From positions 1-64,000 of the forward strand of contig JANSXY010000004.1 in NCBI GenBank assembly GCA_024742695.1: 64,000 bases of DNA, given 5' to 3'. Shown here piece by piece: positions 20,982 to 30,032 of the stretch. The notes beneath the pieces were generated by a model, which saw only the letters and a list, made by a program, of their open reading frames with translations, was not told the origin of the DNA and did not search any database. Position 1 is the first letter of the stretch; every line of letters begins with the position of its first letter. A program made the translations under genes and the position numbers. This stretch comes from Paracoccaceae bacterium (lineage in GTDB: Bacteria > Pseudomonadota > Alphaproteobacteria > Rhodobacterales > Rhodobacteraceae).

Positions 20982-21998
20982 ATGAAAAAATCCGTTTTTC
21001 TCGGCACGCTGACCGCTGCGGGTCTCGCCGCTGGCGTTGTCGGCGCGGCGACGCTTGATGACGTCAAGGCGCGCGGCGAACTGAACTGCGGCGTTTCCAC
21101 CGGTCTCGTCGGTTTCGCCGCGCCTGACGCCAACGGCGTCTGGTCGGGCTTCGACGTCGCCGTTTGCCGTGCCGTCGCCGCGGCCGCGCTGGGCGACCCG
21201 ATGGCCGTCAAGTTCGTGCCGACCACCGGGCAGACCCGGTTCACCGCGCTCGCCTCGGGCGAGGTCGACATGCTGGCCCGGAACACCACCTGGACGTTCT
21301 CGCGCGACGTCGACCTGAAGTTCACCTTCCTTGGCGTGAACTACTACGACGGTCAGGGCTTCATGATCCGCAAGGACATGGGCGTGACCTCGGCCAAGGA
21401 ACTGGACGGCGCGACCGTGTGCATCCAGACCGGCACCACGACCGAGCTCAACCTGGCCGACTTCTTCAAGGTCAACGGCATGAGCTACGAGCCGGTTCCG
21501 ATCGAAACCAACGCCGAAGCGCAGCAGCAGTACCTCGCCGGCGCCTGCGACGTCTACACGACCGACGCTTCGGGCCTGGCCGCGACCCGCGCGACCTTCG
21601 CGGATCCGGAAAACCACGCCATCCTGCCCGAAATCGTGTCGAAAGAGCCGCTCGGCCCGCTCGTGCGCCACGGTGACGACCAGTGGGCGGATATCGTCCG
21701 CTGGACGCTGAACGCGCTGATCGCCGCCGAGGAATACGGCGTGACCTCGGCCAATATCGAGGAACTGGCGAAGGGCACCAACAACCCCGAGATCAACCGC
21801 CTGCTCGGCACCGAGGGCGATCTTGGCGCGATGCTCGGCCTCGATGCGGAATGGGCCAAGCGCGCGATCATGGCCGGTGGCAACTATGGCGAGATCTTCG
21901 CCGCCAACATCGGCGAGGCCACCCCGATCGGCCTGGCCCGCGGCCTGAACGCGCAGTGGACCCAGGGCGGCCTGATCTACTCGCCGCCGTTCCGCTGA
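20982..21998 (+). CDS. aapJ: General L-amino acid ABC transporter, periplasmic binding protein
   Basis: 338 residues. A signal peptide (MKKSVFLGTLTAAGLAAGVV then GAA) directs it to the periplasm. The mature part has the family-3 solute-binding fold: LNCGVSTGLVGFAAPDANG, ALASGEVDMLARNTTWTFSRD, GVNYYDGQGFMIRKD. AapJ of Rhizobium binds a broad range of L-amino acids. AGGAAGAGGTAAAC precedes the ATG. It heads the aapJQMP operon. Confidence 0.95.
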   Translation: MKKSVFLGTLTAAGLAAGVVGAATLDDVKARGELNCGVSTGLVGFAAPDANGVWSGFDVAVCRAVAAAALGDPMAVKFVPTTGQTRFTALASGEVDMLARNTTWTFSRDVDLKFTFLGVNYYDGQGFMIRKDMGVTSAKELDGATVCIQTGTTTELNLADFFKVNGMSYEPVPIETNAEAQQQYLAGACDVYTTDASGLAATRATFADPENHAILPEIVSKEPLGPLVRHGDDQWADIVRWTLNALIAAEEYGVTSANIEELAKGTNNPEINRLLGTEGDLGAMLGLDAEWAKRAIMAGGNYGEIFAANIGEATPIGLARGLNAQWTQGGLIYSPPFR

Positions 21999-22010
21999 TA
22001 CTCTGACGGG

Positions 22011-22042
22011 AAAGGGCGCGCGCCCGTCGCGCGCCCTTTTCA
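22011..22042 (+). terminator. Terminator/attenuator between aapJ and aapQ
   Basis: An 11-bp stem (22011-22021 with 22029-22039) and 7-base loop, followed by TTTTC. Partial termination here would give more binding protein than membrane components, as in many ABC operons. Confidence 0.7.
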
Positions 22043-22135
22043 TTTCTACCGACAGGGATACCCGATCCGCGAGGGGCAGGAACCCCGCGACACGGCCTGA
22101 AGGCCGGCAGCGGACCGGGTCTAGGGGAAAGAATA

Positions 22136-23389
22136 ATGGCCAACGCCGCAGACCCGCCGAAGGACAGCTTTCGGCTGAGCATGCTGGTGTATGACACCCG
22201 CTACCGCTCCATCACCATCCAGATCGTCGCGTTGTTCCTGTTCATGGGGGCAGCCGCCTGGCTGGTGGACAACACGATCCAGAACCTCCGGACGCTGGGC
22301 AAGGATTTCAACTTCAGCTTCCTGTGGAGCCGGGCGGGATACGACATCAACCAGAGACTGGTGGAGTATACCAACGACAGCAGCCATGGACGGGCGATGC
22401 TTGTCGGCCTGCTCAACACCCTGCTGCTGGCCTTCATCTCCTGCGTGACGGCGACGATTGTCGGGGTGCTGGCCGGGGTCGCGCGGTTGTCCAAGAACTG
22501 GATCGTCGCGCGGCTGATGACGATCTACGTGGAAGCGTTCCGCAACATTCCCCTGCTGCTTTGGATCGTCGTGTTCTTCGCGGTCATGACCGAAAGCATG
22601 CCGGCCCCCTCGGCCTTCCGGGGCGACGACCCGGCGGCCTCGATGCTGCTGTTCGATACCGTGGCGGTGACGAACCGGGGCGTCTACGTGCCCGAACCGC
22701 TGTTCTATCGCAGCCTGGGCGACATCGACCTTGGCATCTTCCTGGTCAGCCTTGACCTGATCGCGATCGTCGCCGCGCTGGTGCAGGGCTTCTACGTCAA
22801 CCGGGCGATCGTGGGCCGCGCCACCCGGATCCAGGAGGCGACGGGGATTCGGCCGACGACCTGGTGGCAGTCGATCCTGGCGCTGTTCGGCCCGGTCATC
22901 GCGGTGCTGGTGGCGCTGGGGTTCCATCTTGGCTACCCGGAACTCAAGGGCTTCAACTTCACCGGCGGCACGCATCTGCGCAATTCGCTGATCGCGCTGT
23001 GGGCCGCGCTGACGATCTATACCGGCGCCTTCATCGCCGAGAACGTCCGCGCCGGCATCCTCGCGATCTCGCGCGGCCAGACGGAGGCCGCCTTCGCGCT
23101 GGGCATGCGGCCGGGTCGCACGATGAGCCTGGTGATCCTGCCGCAGGCGCTGCGGGTGATCATCCCGCCGCTGATCTCCCAGTACCTCAACATCACCAAG
23201 AACACGTCGCTGGCGCTGGCCGTCGGATACATGGATCTGCGCTCCACACTGGACGGGATCACCATCAACCAGACCGGGCGCGAGTTGGAAGGCATGCTGC
23301 TGATGATGCTGATCTACCTGTTGATCAGCCTCACGATCTCGGCGGCGATGAATGTCTACAACCGCAGCGTCAAGCTGAAGGAGCGGTGA
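22136..23389 (+). CDS. aapQ: General L-amino acid ABC transporter, permease AapQ
   Basis: 417 residues, a large HisMQ-type permease with about eight membrane segments. The N-terminal part has an unusual long periplasmic insert (about residues 45-85) typical of AapQ. The cytoplasmic EAA loop is GQTEAAFALGMRPGRTMSLVILPQALRVIIPPL. It pairs with AapM as the transmembrane channel and ends one base before the aapM start. Confidence 0.94.
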   Translation: MANAADPPKDSFRLSMLVYDTRYRSITIQIVALFLFMGAAAWLVDNTIQNLRTLGKDFNFSFLWSRAGYDINQRLVEYTNDSSHGRAMLVGLLNTLLLAFISCVTATIVGVLAGVARLSKNWIVARLMTIYVEAFRNIPLLLWIVVFFAVMTESMPAPSAFRGDDPAASMLLFDTVAVTNRGVYVPEPLFYRSLGDIDLGIFLVSLDLIAIVAALVQGFYVNRAIVGRATRIQEATGIRPTTWWQSILALFGPVIAVLVALGFHLGYPELKGFNFTGGTHLRNSLIALWAALTIYTGAFIAENVRAGILAISRGQTEAAFALGMRPGRTMSLVILPQALRVIIPPLISQYLNITKNTSLALAVGYMDLRSTLDGITINQTGRELEGMLLMMLIYLLISLTISAAMNVYNRSVKLKER

Positions 23390-23390
23390 G

Positions 23391-24677
23391 ATGGCGCAGG
23401 AATACTCCTATGTCCGCACCGAGATGCTGCCCGAGCAGGAGCCGCCGTCGAATGCCGTCGGCGCGCTGGTCTGGGTGCGGGAAAACCTGTTCTCCGGCCC
23501 GCTCAACACGATCCTGACGCTGGCCTCCCTTGCCGCCGTCTGGTGGATCCTGTCGCACCTGTCGGGGTGGTTCCTGAACTCCGTCTGGCAGGCCGGCAGC
23601 CTTGCCGAGTGCCGGGAGATCCTCGACGGCGCGACCGGCGCCTGTTTCGCGGTCATCACCGACCGCTGGGAACAGCTGCTGTACGGGTTCTACCCCTCGG
23701 ATGCCTACTGGCGGCCGAACCTTGCCCTTCTGCTGATGCTGGTGGCGCTGGCGCCGGTGCTGTTTCCCGGCGTGCCGCGCAAGCTGTTCTGGTTCAGCGC
23801 GATCTACCCGGCACTGGCCTTCTGGCTTTTGTGGGGCGGGTCGATCTGGCCGCCGCTGGTGGTGCTTGCGGCCTTCCCCCTCGGCTTCATCGCCTACCGT
23901 CTGGTCGAGCCGATCAACGGCATCCTCGCCACCCTCGCCGCCCTGGCCGCGCCGATCCTGTGGTGGTTCCTGCTGGCCGGCCCGGTCGGCGGCGTTCTGG
24001 CCGGCATCCTGCCGGGCACGCTGGAACCCGTGGCCTCGGACCTGTTCGGCGGCTTCATGCTGTCGATCATCATCGGCGTGACCGGCATCGCCCTGTCGCT
24101 GCCGCTGGGCATCCTGCTGGCGCTTGGGCGGCAATCGGACCTGATCTTCCTCAAGACGATCTGCGTGGGCTTCATCGAGTTCATCCGCGGCGTGCCGCTG
24201 ATCACGTTGTTGTTCACCGCCTCGCTGCTGCTGAACTACTTCCTGCCGCCGGGCACGAATTTCGACATCATCCTCCGCGTCGTCATCATGGTGACGTTCT
24301 TCGCCGCGGCCTACATGGCCGAGGTGATCCGCGGCGGGCTGGCGGCGCTGCCGCGCGGCCAGTACGAGGCGGCGGACGCGCTGGGGCTGGATTACTGGAA
24401 GGCGCAGCGCCTGATCATCCTGCCGCAGGCGCTGAAGATCTCGATCCCCGGCATCGTGAACACCTTCATCGGGCTGTTCAAGGACACCACGCTGGTGGTC
24501 TTCATCGGCCTTCTGGACCCGATCGGGCTGTCGAACGCGATCCGCGCCACGACCGAGTGGAACGGCGTCTACTGGGAGCTGTTCGTGTTCATCGGCCTGT
24601 GTTTCTTCATCTTCTGCTTCGGCATGTCGCGCTACTCGATGTATCTCGAGCGCCGGCTGAAGACCGACCATCGCTAA
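23391..24677 (+). CDS. aapM: General L-amino acid ABC transporter, permease AapM
   Basis: 428 residues, second HisMQ permease. The EAA loop is [33 protein letters not shown]. Several extra hydrophobic segments precede the permease core, the usual AapM layout. GAGCGGTGAG upstream serves as ribosome-binding site and contains the aapQ stop. It precedes aapP by 10 bases. Confidence 0.94.
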   Translation: MAQEYSYVRTEMLPEQEPPSNAVGALVWVRENLFSGPLNTILTLASLAAVWWILSHLSGWFLNSVWQAGSLAECREILDGATGACFAVITDRWEQLLYGFYPSDAYWRPNLALLLMLVALAPVLFPGVPRKLFWFSAIYPALAFWLLWGGSIWPPLVVLAAFPLGFIAYRLVEPINGILATLAALAAPILWWFLLAGPVGGVLAGILPGTLEPVASDLFGGFMLSIIIGVTGIALSLPLGILLALGRQSDLIFLKTICVGFIEFIRGVPLITLLFTASLLLNYFLPPGTNFDIILRVVIMVTFFAAAYMAEVIRGGLAALPRGQYEAADALGLDYWKAQRLIILPQALKISIPGIVNTFIGLFKDTTLVVFIGLLDPIGLSNAIRATTEWNGVYWELFVFIGLCFFIFCFGMSRYSMYLERRLKTDHR

Positions 24678-24687
24678 GGAGGGTGTC

Positions 24688-25488
24688 ATGACCGAACCCC
24701 AACCCCACGAATACGAACGCGAGATCGACCGCAGCCACATGCAGGTCACCGACGAGGTCGCGATCGAGATCACGTCGATGAACAAGTGGTACGGCTCGTT
24801 CCACGTGCTGCGCGACATCAACATGTCGGTGAACCGGGGCGAGCGGATCGTGATCTGCGGCCCCTCCGGCTCCGGCAAGTCGACGCTCATTCGCTGCATC
24901 AACCGGCTGGAGGAACACCAGTCGGGCAGGATCGTCGTCGACGGCACCGAACTGACATCGGACCTCAAGAACATCGACAAGGTGCGCTCCGAGGTCGGGA
25001 TGGTGTTTCAGCACTTCAACCTGTTCCCGCACCTGACGATCCTGGAAAACTGCACGCTGGCGCCGATCTGGGTGCGCAAGATCCCCAAGAAGGATGCCGA
25101 GGAAACGGCGATGCATTTCCTCGAGAAGGTCAAGATCCCCGAACAGGCTTTGAAATATCCCGGCCAGTTGTCGGGCGGTCAGCAGCAGCGCGTGGCGATC
25201 GCCCGGTCGCTGTGCATGCGGCCCCGGATCATGCTGTTCGACGAGCCCACGTCGGCACTCGACCCCGAGATGATCAAGGAGGTGCTCGACACGATGATCG
25301 AGCTGGCCGAGGAAGGCATGACGATGCTCTGCGTCACGCACGAGATGGGTTTCGCCCAGGCGGTCGCGAACCGGGTGATCTTCATGGACCAGGGCCAGAT
25401 CGTCGAACAGAACGAGCCGAAGGCCTTCTTCAACAACCCGCAGTCGGACCGCACGAAGCTGTTCCTGAGCCAGATTCTCGGCCACTGA
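24688..25488 (+). CDS. aapP: General L-amino acid ABC transporter, ATPase AapP
   Basis: 266 residues. Walker [11 protein letters not shown]-loop [13 protein letters not shown], signature [15 protein letters not shown], Walker [14 protein letters not shown] and the H-loop CVTHEMGFA are all intact. It powers the AapJQM importer. AAGGAGGGTGTC is a strong ribosome-binding site. A bidirectional terminator follows. Confidence 0.96.
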   Translation: MTEPQPHEYEREIDRSHMQVTDEVAIEITSMNKWYGSFHVLRDINMSVNRGERIVICGPSGSGKSTLIRCINRLEEHQSGRIVVDGTELTSDLKNIDKVRSEVGMVFQHFNLFPHLTILENCTLAPIWVRKIPKKDAEETAMHFLEKVKIPEQALKYPGQLSGGQQQRVAIARSLCMRPRIMLFDEPTSALDPEMIKEVLDTMIELAEEGMTMLCVTHEMGFAQAVANRVIFMDQGQIVEQNEPKAFFNNPQSDRTKLFLSQILGH

Positions 25489-25515
25489 CGGGATGCCGCA
25501 CCATCGCGGCGGCGC

Positions 25516-25550
25516 GCGCCCCGGATCCGTCCGGGGCGCTTTGCCGTTTC
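25516..25550. terminator. Terminator between aapP and the convergent phosphatase gene
   Basis: Perfect 10-bp arms (25516-25525 and 25530-25539), loop TCCG, then TTTGCCGTTT on the + strand. It lies exactly between two convergent genes. Confidence 0.75.
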
Positions 25551-26064
25551 AGCGCCGCGGCGGGACGTGGAAATCCAGCACCGTGCCGCGGCCGGGTTCG
25601 ACCTCGGCCCAGTCGCCGATCTCGAAATCCACCACCAGCGTCGCCGCCGTCGGGTAGCGGATGAAATCGGAATCGGCGGGCGGCCGGGCGGGCAGGCGTC
25701 CGGCGAACTCCGCGATGCCGGGGTTGTGGCCCAGCATCATCACGCAGCTTCCCTCGGCCTTGCGCAGAACCGCCAGCATCACGTCCGGCGCGGCGTGGTA
25801 GAGCGCGGGCAACAGCCGCGGTTCAGGCAGCGCCGGGTCGAAGGCGGTGGCCAGCCCTTGCAGCGTTTCCACGGTGCGCGTCGCGGTGGAACACAGCACC
25901 TCGTCGGGTCGGTAGTCGCGCGAGGCGAGCCATTGGCCCAGGTCCTCCGCCGCCGCGATGCCGCGGGGGTTGAGAGGGCGGTCGTGATCGCGCAGCAAGG
26001 GATCGTCCCAGGCCGATTTCGCGTGGCGGATCAGGATCAGGCGGCGGTGGCCTTCCGGCGTCAT
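25549..26064 (-). CDS. SixA-like histidine phosphatase
   Basis: 171 residues. The catalytic RHG-type motif is ILIRHAKSAW (phosphoaccepting His), with a second His in MLGHNPGIAEF. It resembles SixA, which dephosphorylates His-phosphotransfer proteins, but many small members act on other phosphates. The ATG overlaps the stop of the upstream ferredoxin-like gene (ATGA); it is the last gene of an argB-led run. Confidence 0.8.
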   Translation of the reverse strand: MTPEGHRRLILIRHAKSAWDDPLLRDHDRPLNPRGIAAAEDLGQWLASRDYRPDEVLCSTATRTVETLQGLATAFDPALPEPRLLPALYHAAPDVMLAVLRKAEGSCVMMLGHNPGIAEFAGRLPARPPADSDFIRYPTAATLVVDFEIGDWAEVEPGRGTVLDFHVPPRR

Positions 26065-26723
26065 CGGTGAAACAGCCCCATGTGATAGGCGGATTGTTCG
26101 GGCAGCCTGCCATAGGCGCGGCTGATCGGGCAAGCGCGGCGCACCGCGCAGCCACCGATCAGGCAATCCGCGCCCGCCGGACGGTCGAGATGGGCGTGGC
26201 AGGCGCCGGTGTCGTAGCCCGCGCCGCCCAGCGCGCCGGCGGGGCAGGCGGTGAGGCAGGGCCTGTCGGCGCAGGTGTCGCAGGGCCGGGGGCCGGTTTC
26301 GGGCAGGTCCAGCCTGTCCGGCACCGCGATGGCGCCGCGGTAGGAGGCGAAAAGCCCCATCCGGTCATGCACCAGAAGGTGCACCGGCGAGGCCCAGGCC
26401 CGGCCGGAGCGCCGCGCCCAGCTGTAGAACGGTTTCCACGGCGGCCCGGTGAACGGGAAATGCGCCTTGCCGCCAAGGTCGCAGGCCAGCCGCCCGATCA
26501 CCCGGCGCGACCAGCGATCCAGCGGGTCGGGCGCGCCGTCCGACCATTCCGGCTGGGCCGTCACATGCGCCCAGAAGCCCGGTTCCAGCGGGGCGAGCAG
26601 GATCAGCGTGCCGGCGGTATCGGGCAGGCCATCGTCCGGGCCGGGATGGAACGCGCCGGCCACCATCAGCGCGTGATCCGCGGCGCGCGGGGCGATCCCG
26701 GCAAGACTGGCGGCGCCCGTCAC
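26061..26723 (-). CDS. 2x[4Fe-4S] ferredoxin-like protein
   Basis: 220 residues from a GTG that overlaps the argB stop (GTGA). The N-terminal 120 or so residues match no family I can name. The C-terminal part has two cluster-binding sets: CxxCx4CxxxCP ([14 protein letters not shown]) and a later C-x4-C-x4-CP ([14 protein letters not shown]). The layout recalls the ferredoxin domain of epoxyqueuosine reductase QueG, without its cobalamin part. A role in electron transfer is inferred; the partner is unknown. Confidence 0.7.
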   Translation of the reverse strand: MTGAASLAGIAPRAADHALMVAGAFHPGPDDGLPDTAGTLILLAPLEPGFWAHVTAQPEWSDGAPDPLDRWSRRVIGRLACDLGGKAHFPFTGPPWKPFYSWARRSGRAWASPVHLLVHDRMGLFASYRGAIAVPDRLDLPETGPRPCDTCADRPCLTACPAGALGGAGYDTGACHAHLDRPAGADCLIGGCAVRRACPISRAYGRLPEQSAYHMGLFHR

Positions 26724-27613
26724 CGCGGACGCGGTTTCACGCGCGGCTCGGTCGAGCGGATGATGCTGCCCGCGCCGTGATCGGTGAACAGTTCCAGCAG
26801 GCAGGCGTTCGGCACCCGCCCGTCGAGGATCACGACGGCGCGCACGCCCTCTTCCAGCGCCTTCAGCGCGGTTTCGGTCTTGGGGATCATGCCGCCGGCG
26901 ATGGTGCCCTCGGCGATCATCCGGTGGACATCCTCGGGCCTGAGTTCCGTCACCACCTCGCCCGCCGGGTTCTTCACTCCGGCCACGTCGGTCAGCAGCA
27001 GCAGGCGGTCGGCCTGCAGCGCCCCGGCGATCGCGCCCGCGGCGGTGTCGCCGTTGACGTTGAAGGTTTCGTTGTCGGCCACGCCGGTGGCGACCGGCGC
27101 GACGACCGGGATGATCCCGGCATCGTAGAGATCGCGCAGCACCTGCACGTTCATCTCCACCGGACGGCCGACGAAGCCCAGTTCCGGATCGTCGGCCTCG
27201 CAGACCATCAGGTCGTCGTCCTTGCCGGAAATGCCGACCGCGCGGCCGCCCTGGTCGTTGATCGCCTGCACGATCCGCTTGTTGACGAGGCCCGAGAGGA
27301 TCATCTCCACCACCTCGACGGTGGGCTTGTCTGTCACCCGCTTGCCGCGCACGAAGCTTGACGTGATGCCGAGCTTGCCGAGCATCTCGTTGATCATCGG
27401 GCCGCCGCCATGCACCACGATCGGGTTCATGCCCACCTGCCGCATCAGCACGATGTCGCGCGCGAATTCGGCCATCGCGGCATCGTCGCCCATCGCGTTG
27501 CCGCCGAACTTCACCACCACCACCGCGCCGGTATAGCGCTGCATGTAGGGCAGCGCCTCGGACAGGGTGCGGGCGGTCGTCGTCCAGTCGCGGTCCATCG
27601 TCTGCTGTCTCAT
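26720..27613 (-). CDS. argB: Acetylglutamate kinase
   Basis: 297 residues; second step of arginine synthesis, phosphorylating N-acetylglutamate. The amino acid kinase motifs [25 protein letters not shown] and [15 protein letters not shown] are intact. The N-terminal helix ([15 protein letters not shown]) is the kind seen in arginine-inhibited hexameric enzymes. The start [10 protein letters not shown] is preferred because GAAGGG lies before it; ATGs six codons up or five codons down are alternatives. Confidence 0.95.
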   Translation of the reverse strand: MRQQTMDRDWTTTARTLSEALPYMQRYTGAVVVVKFGGNAMGDDAAMAEFARDIVLMRQVGMNPIVVHGGGPMINEMLGKLGITSSFVRGKRVTDKPTVEVVEMILSGLVNKRIVQAINDQGGRAVGISGKDDDLMVCEADDPELGFVGRPVEMNVQVLRDLYDAGIIPVVAPVATGVADNETFNVNGDTAAGAIAGALQADRLLLLTDVAGVKNPAGEVVTELRPEDVHRMIAEGTIAGGMIPKTETALKALEEGVRAVVILDGRVPNACLLELFTDHGAGSIIRSTEPRVKPRPR

Positions 27614-27728
27614 AATCGGGCCCTTCGGCATCTGCGCCCGTGATAGACCCTCGCCCCGGCGCTGCCAAGCGGCGGTTGCCTTTCCCGCGCGCGCCTCTAC
27701 CTTCGGGCGGCAGAGCAGGGGGCGGGCG

Positions 27729-28466
27729 ATGACGGGCGACGACAGGAAGGTGCTGCTGCTGACCGGGGCAAGCCGCGGGATCGGTCACGCCACGGTCAAG
27801 CGGTTCGCGCGCGAGGGCTGGCGGGTGATGACCTGTTCGCGCCAGCCGTTCCCCGAGGAGTGCCCCTGGGGCGGCGGTCGCGAGGATCACGTGCAGGTCG
27901 ACCTGTCCAGCCCGAACGACACCATCGCGGCGATCGAGGCGATCCGCGCCCGGCTGGGCGGGCGGCTGCACGCGCTGGTCAACAATGCCGGGATTTCGCC
28001 GAAGGGGCCGGGCGGCGCGCGGCTGAACACGATCGACACCGACCTGCGCACCTGGGGGCAGGTCTTTCACGTGAATTTCTTCGCCTCGATCGTGCTGGCG
28101 CGCGGGCTGAAGGATGAATTGTCCGCCGCCGGCGGCGCGGTGGTCAATGTCACCTCGATCGCCGGGGCGCGGGTGCATCCGTTCGCCGGCGCGGCCTATG
28201 CGACCTCGAAGGCCGCGCTGGCGGCGCTGACGCGCGAGATGGCGCATGATTTCGGGCCCTTGGGCGTGCGGGTCAACGCGATCGCGCCGGGCGAGATCGA
28301 AACCTCGATCCTGAGCCCCGGCACCGAGAAGATCGTGGAACGGCTGCCGCTGCGCCGCCTCGGCCAGCCGCGCGAGGTGGCCGACGTGATCTGGTTCCTG
28401 TGCTCGGACGCGTCGAGCTACGTGACCGGGACCGAGATCGAGGTGAACGCCGGGCAGCATGTGTGA
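27729..28466 (+). CDS. Short-chain dehydrogenase/reductase
   Basis: 245 residues, classical SDR. The cofactor motif is [11 protein letters not shown], then NNAGISPKG, and the catalytic Ser...Tyr-x3-Lys appears as [28 protein letters not shown] or NAD preference and substrate are unknown. A + strand gene set between minus-strand argB and engB, it interrupts an otherwise one-directional cluster. AGGGGGCGGGCG precedes the ATG. Confidence 0.88.
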   Translation: MTGDDRKVLLLTGASRGIGHATVKRFAREGWRVMTCSRQPFPEECPWGGGREDHVQVDLSSPNDTIAAIEAIRARLGGRLHALVNNAGISPKGPGGARLNTIDTDLRTWGQVFHVNFFASIVLARGLKDELSAAGGAVVNVTSIAGARVHPFAGAAYATSKAALAALTREMAHDFGPLGVRVNAIAPGEIETSILSPGTEKIVERLPLRRLGQPREVADVIWFLCSDASSYVTGTEIEVNAGQHV

Positions 28467-28503
28467 TCTCGCCTTGATCTGAACATGCAGGGCGCGGCAC
28501 TTC

Positions 28504-28554
28504 ACCCGTGCGTCAGCACGGGTACGCGCCCGCCCGCCCCCCAGGCGGGCGCGT
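28504..28554. terminator. Double hairpin between SDR and engB
   Basis: Two stem-loops in tandem: arms 28504-28511/28516-28523 (8 bp) and 28524-28534/28544-28554 (11 bp). They lie between convergent genes, so bidirectional termination is likely although there is no T run. Confidence 0.5.
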
Positions 28555-28632
28555 TCCGCGCCCACCACGGGCGAGAGCGCACCCATGCGGCAAACGATGC
28601 GATGACATGCCGGCCGCTATCGGACTTTTGCC

Positions 28633-29286
28633 CTAAACCATCGCCGCGATGATCGCCCGAAGCGTCGCGATCCCCTCGCCCTTCTCCGACGAGGTCACCA
28701 CGATCTCGGGATAGGCCGCGGGATGCTTCTGCAAGGCCGCGCGGACCTGGTCCAGCACCTTCTCCGCCTCGCCTTTCCGCAGCTTGTCGGCCTTGGTCAG
28801 CACCACCTGGAACGGCACCGCGGACTTGTCCAGCAGGCCCAGGATCTCCTCGTCAACCGGCTTCACGCCGTGCCGCATGTCGATCAGCACGAAGGCCCGT
28901 CGCAGGGTCTGCCGGCCGGCCAGATAGGCCTTGAGCAACCGCTGCCAGCGTTCCACCACCGGCTTCGGGGCCTCGGCATAGCCGTAGCCCGGCAGGTCGA
29001 CGAGGTAGTGCCCCTCGCCCGCGGTGAAATAGTTGATCTCCTGCGTCCGGCCCGGCGTGTTCGAGGCCCGCGCCAGCCAGCGCCGGCCGGTCAGCGCGTT
29101 GATCAGGGTCGACTTGCCCACGTTCGACCGGCCGGCGAAGCAGACCTCCACCCGGTCGGGCGGCGGCAGCCCGTCCATCGCCACCACGCCCTTGAGGAAA
29201 TCCACCGGCCCGGCGAACAGCAGCCGCCCCGCCTCCTGCGCGGCGGGTTCGGGGGCGGGCGCGACAGGGAAGGGCAGCGCCGTCAT
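28633..29286 (-). CDS. engB: Ribosome biogenesis GTPase EngB/YsxC
   Basis: 217 residues. G1 GRSNVGKST, G3 DLPGYGYA and G4 LTKADKL are intact. EngB assists late 50S assembly and is usually essential. The frame is open upstream, but MTALPFPVAP begins at the ATG that overlaps the MOSC gene's stop (ATGA). Part of the minus-strand yidC-MOSC-engB run. Confidence 0.95.
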   Translation of the reverse strand: MTALPFPVAPAPEPAAQEAGRLLFAGPVDFLKGVVAMDGLPPPDRVEVCFAGRSNVGKSTLINALTGRRWLARASNTPGRTQEINYFTAGEGHYLVDLPGYGYAEAPKPVVERWQRLLKAYLAGRQTLRRAFVLIDMRHGVKPVDEEILGLLDKSAVPFQVVLTKADKLRKGEAEKVLDQVRAALQKHPAAYPEIVVTSSEKGEGIATLRAIIAAMV

Positions 29287-30032
29287 GCAACCAACCGCAC
29301 GGCATCGCCCGGCGCGATCTCGCCGCCCGCCACGACCTCGGCATAGACGCCGAATTCCTGGTGGCCGTAGCCGTCTTCCAGCGCCGCCAGAACTGGCGCG
29401 TCGCGGCGCCCGGTATCGGGGTTGGCCTCGGTCGCGGTGCAGCGGGTGATCGGCTCCACCACCTTCAGCCGCGCCGCGCCCACCGCGATCTCGCGGCCCA
29501 CCCAGTCGAATTCCTCGAAGGGCGCCGCGTTCTCGATCCACAGGTTGCCGCGGAACCGGTCGGGCGACAGCGGCCGGCCCAGCCGCTGGCCCAGCGCCCG
29601 GAGCGAGGCGAGGCCGAGGATCGAGACGCTTTCATAGGGCGAATCCGTCATCCCCCGCCCGGCCGAGACGATCCGCGCCGGGGATGGGCGGTCGGGGGCG
29701 CAGAGCGGGCGCACCCAGTCGAGAAAGCCGGGCAGGTCCGCCGGATCGTCCGGCGCCAGCGTGATGTCGCCCCGGTCAGGATGCGCGAGGGTGACACGCC
29801 GCGCGCCTTCGTCCAGCCGCGCGGTGATCGCCATCAGCGCGGGCGATTTCGCGCCGCGGCTGAACATCTGGCACGGGGTCCAGCCGTCTTCCAGCCGCGC
29901 GGCCTCGTGTGCGACGGCCCAGAGCCGGTCGAACGGCAGGCAGCGGCCTTCGGACAGATGGACGGAGGCGAGCGCCTCGCGCCCGTGCGACTTGATCGGG
30001 TGGCGAAAGATATGGGCCAGCCGCGTCGTCAC
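29283..30032 (-). CDS. MOSC domain-containing protein
   Basis: 249 residues; GTG start inside the yidC stop (GTGA). An N-terminal MOSC-N beta region (IFRHPIKSHGREALASVHL) precedes the MOSC domain, whose conserved Cys lies in EPITRCTATEANPDTG. MOSC proteins bind the molybdenum cofactor or transfer sulfur; YcbX-like members reduce N-hydroxylated compounds. The specific substrate is unknown. It overlaps engB by 4 bases. Confidence 0.85.
   Translation of the reverse strand: MTTRLAHIFRHPIKSHGREALASVHLSEGRCLPFDRLWAVAHEAARLEDGWTPCQMFSRGAKSPALMAITARLDEGARRVTLAHPDRGDITLAPDDPADLPGFLDWVRPLCAPDRPSPARIVSAGRGMTDSPYESVSILGLASLRALGQRLGRPLSPDRFRGNLWIENAAPFEEFDWVGREIAVGAARLKVVEPITRCTATEANPDTGRRDAPVLAALEDGYGHQEFGVYAEVVAGGEIAPGDAVRLVA

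Noticed and set aside
26061-28586. An 841-codon open frame on the minus strand spanning three genes
   Set aside because: Only its C-terminal 220 codons form a sensible protein (the ferredoxin-like gene). The rest covers argB and the SDR in other frames and reads as Arg/Ala/Gly-rich shadow.
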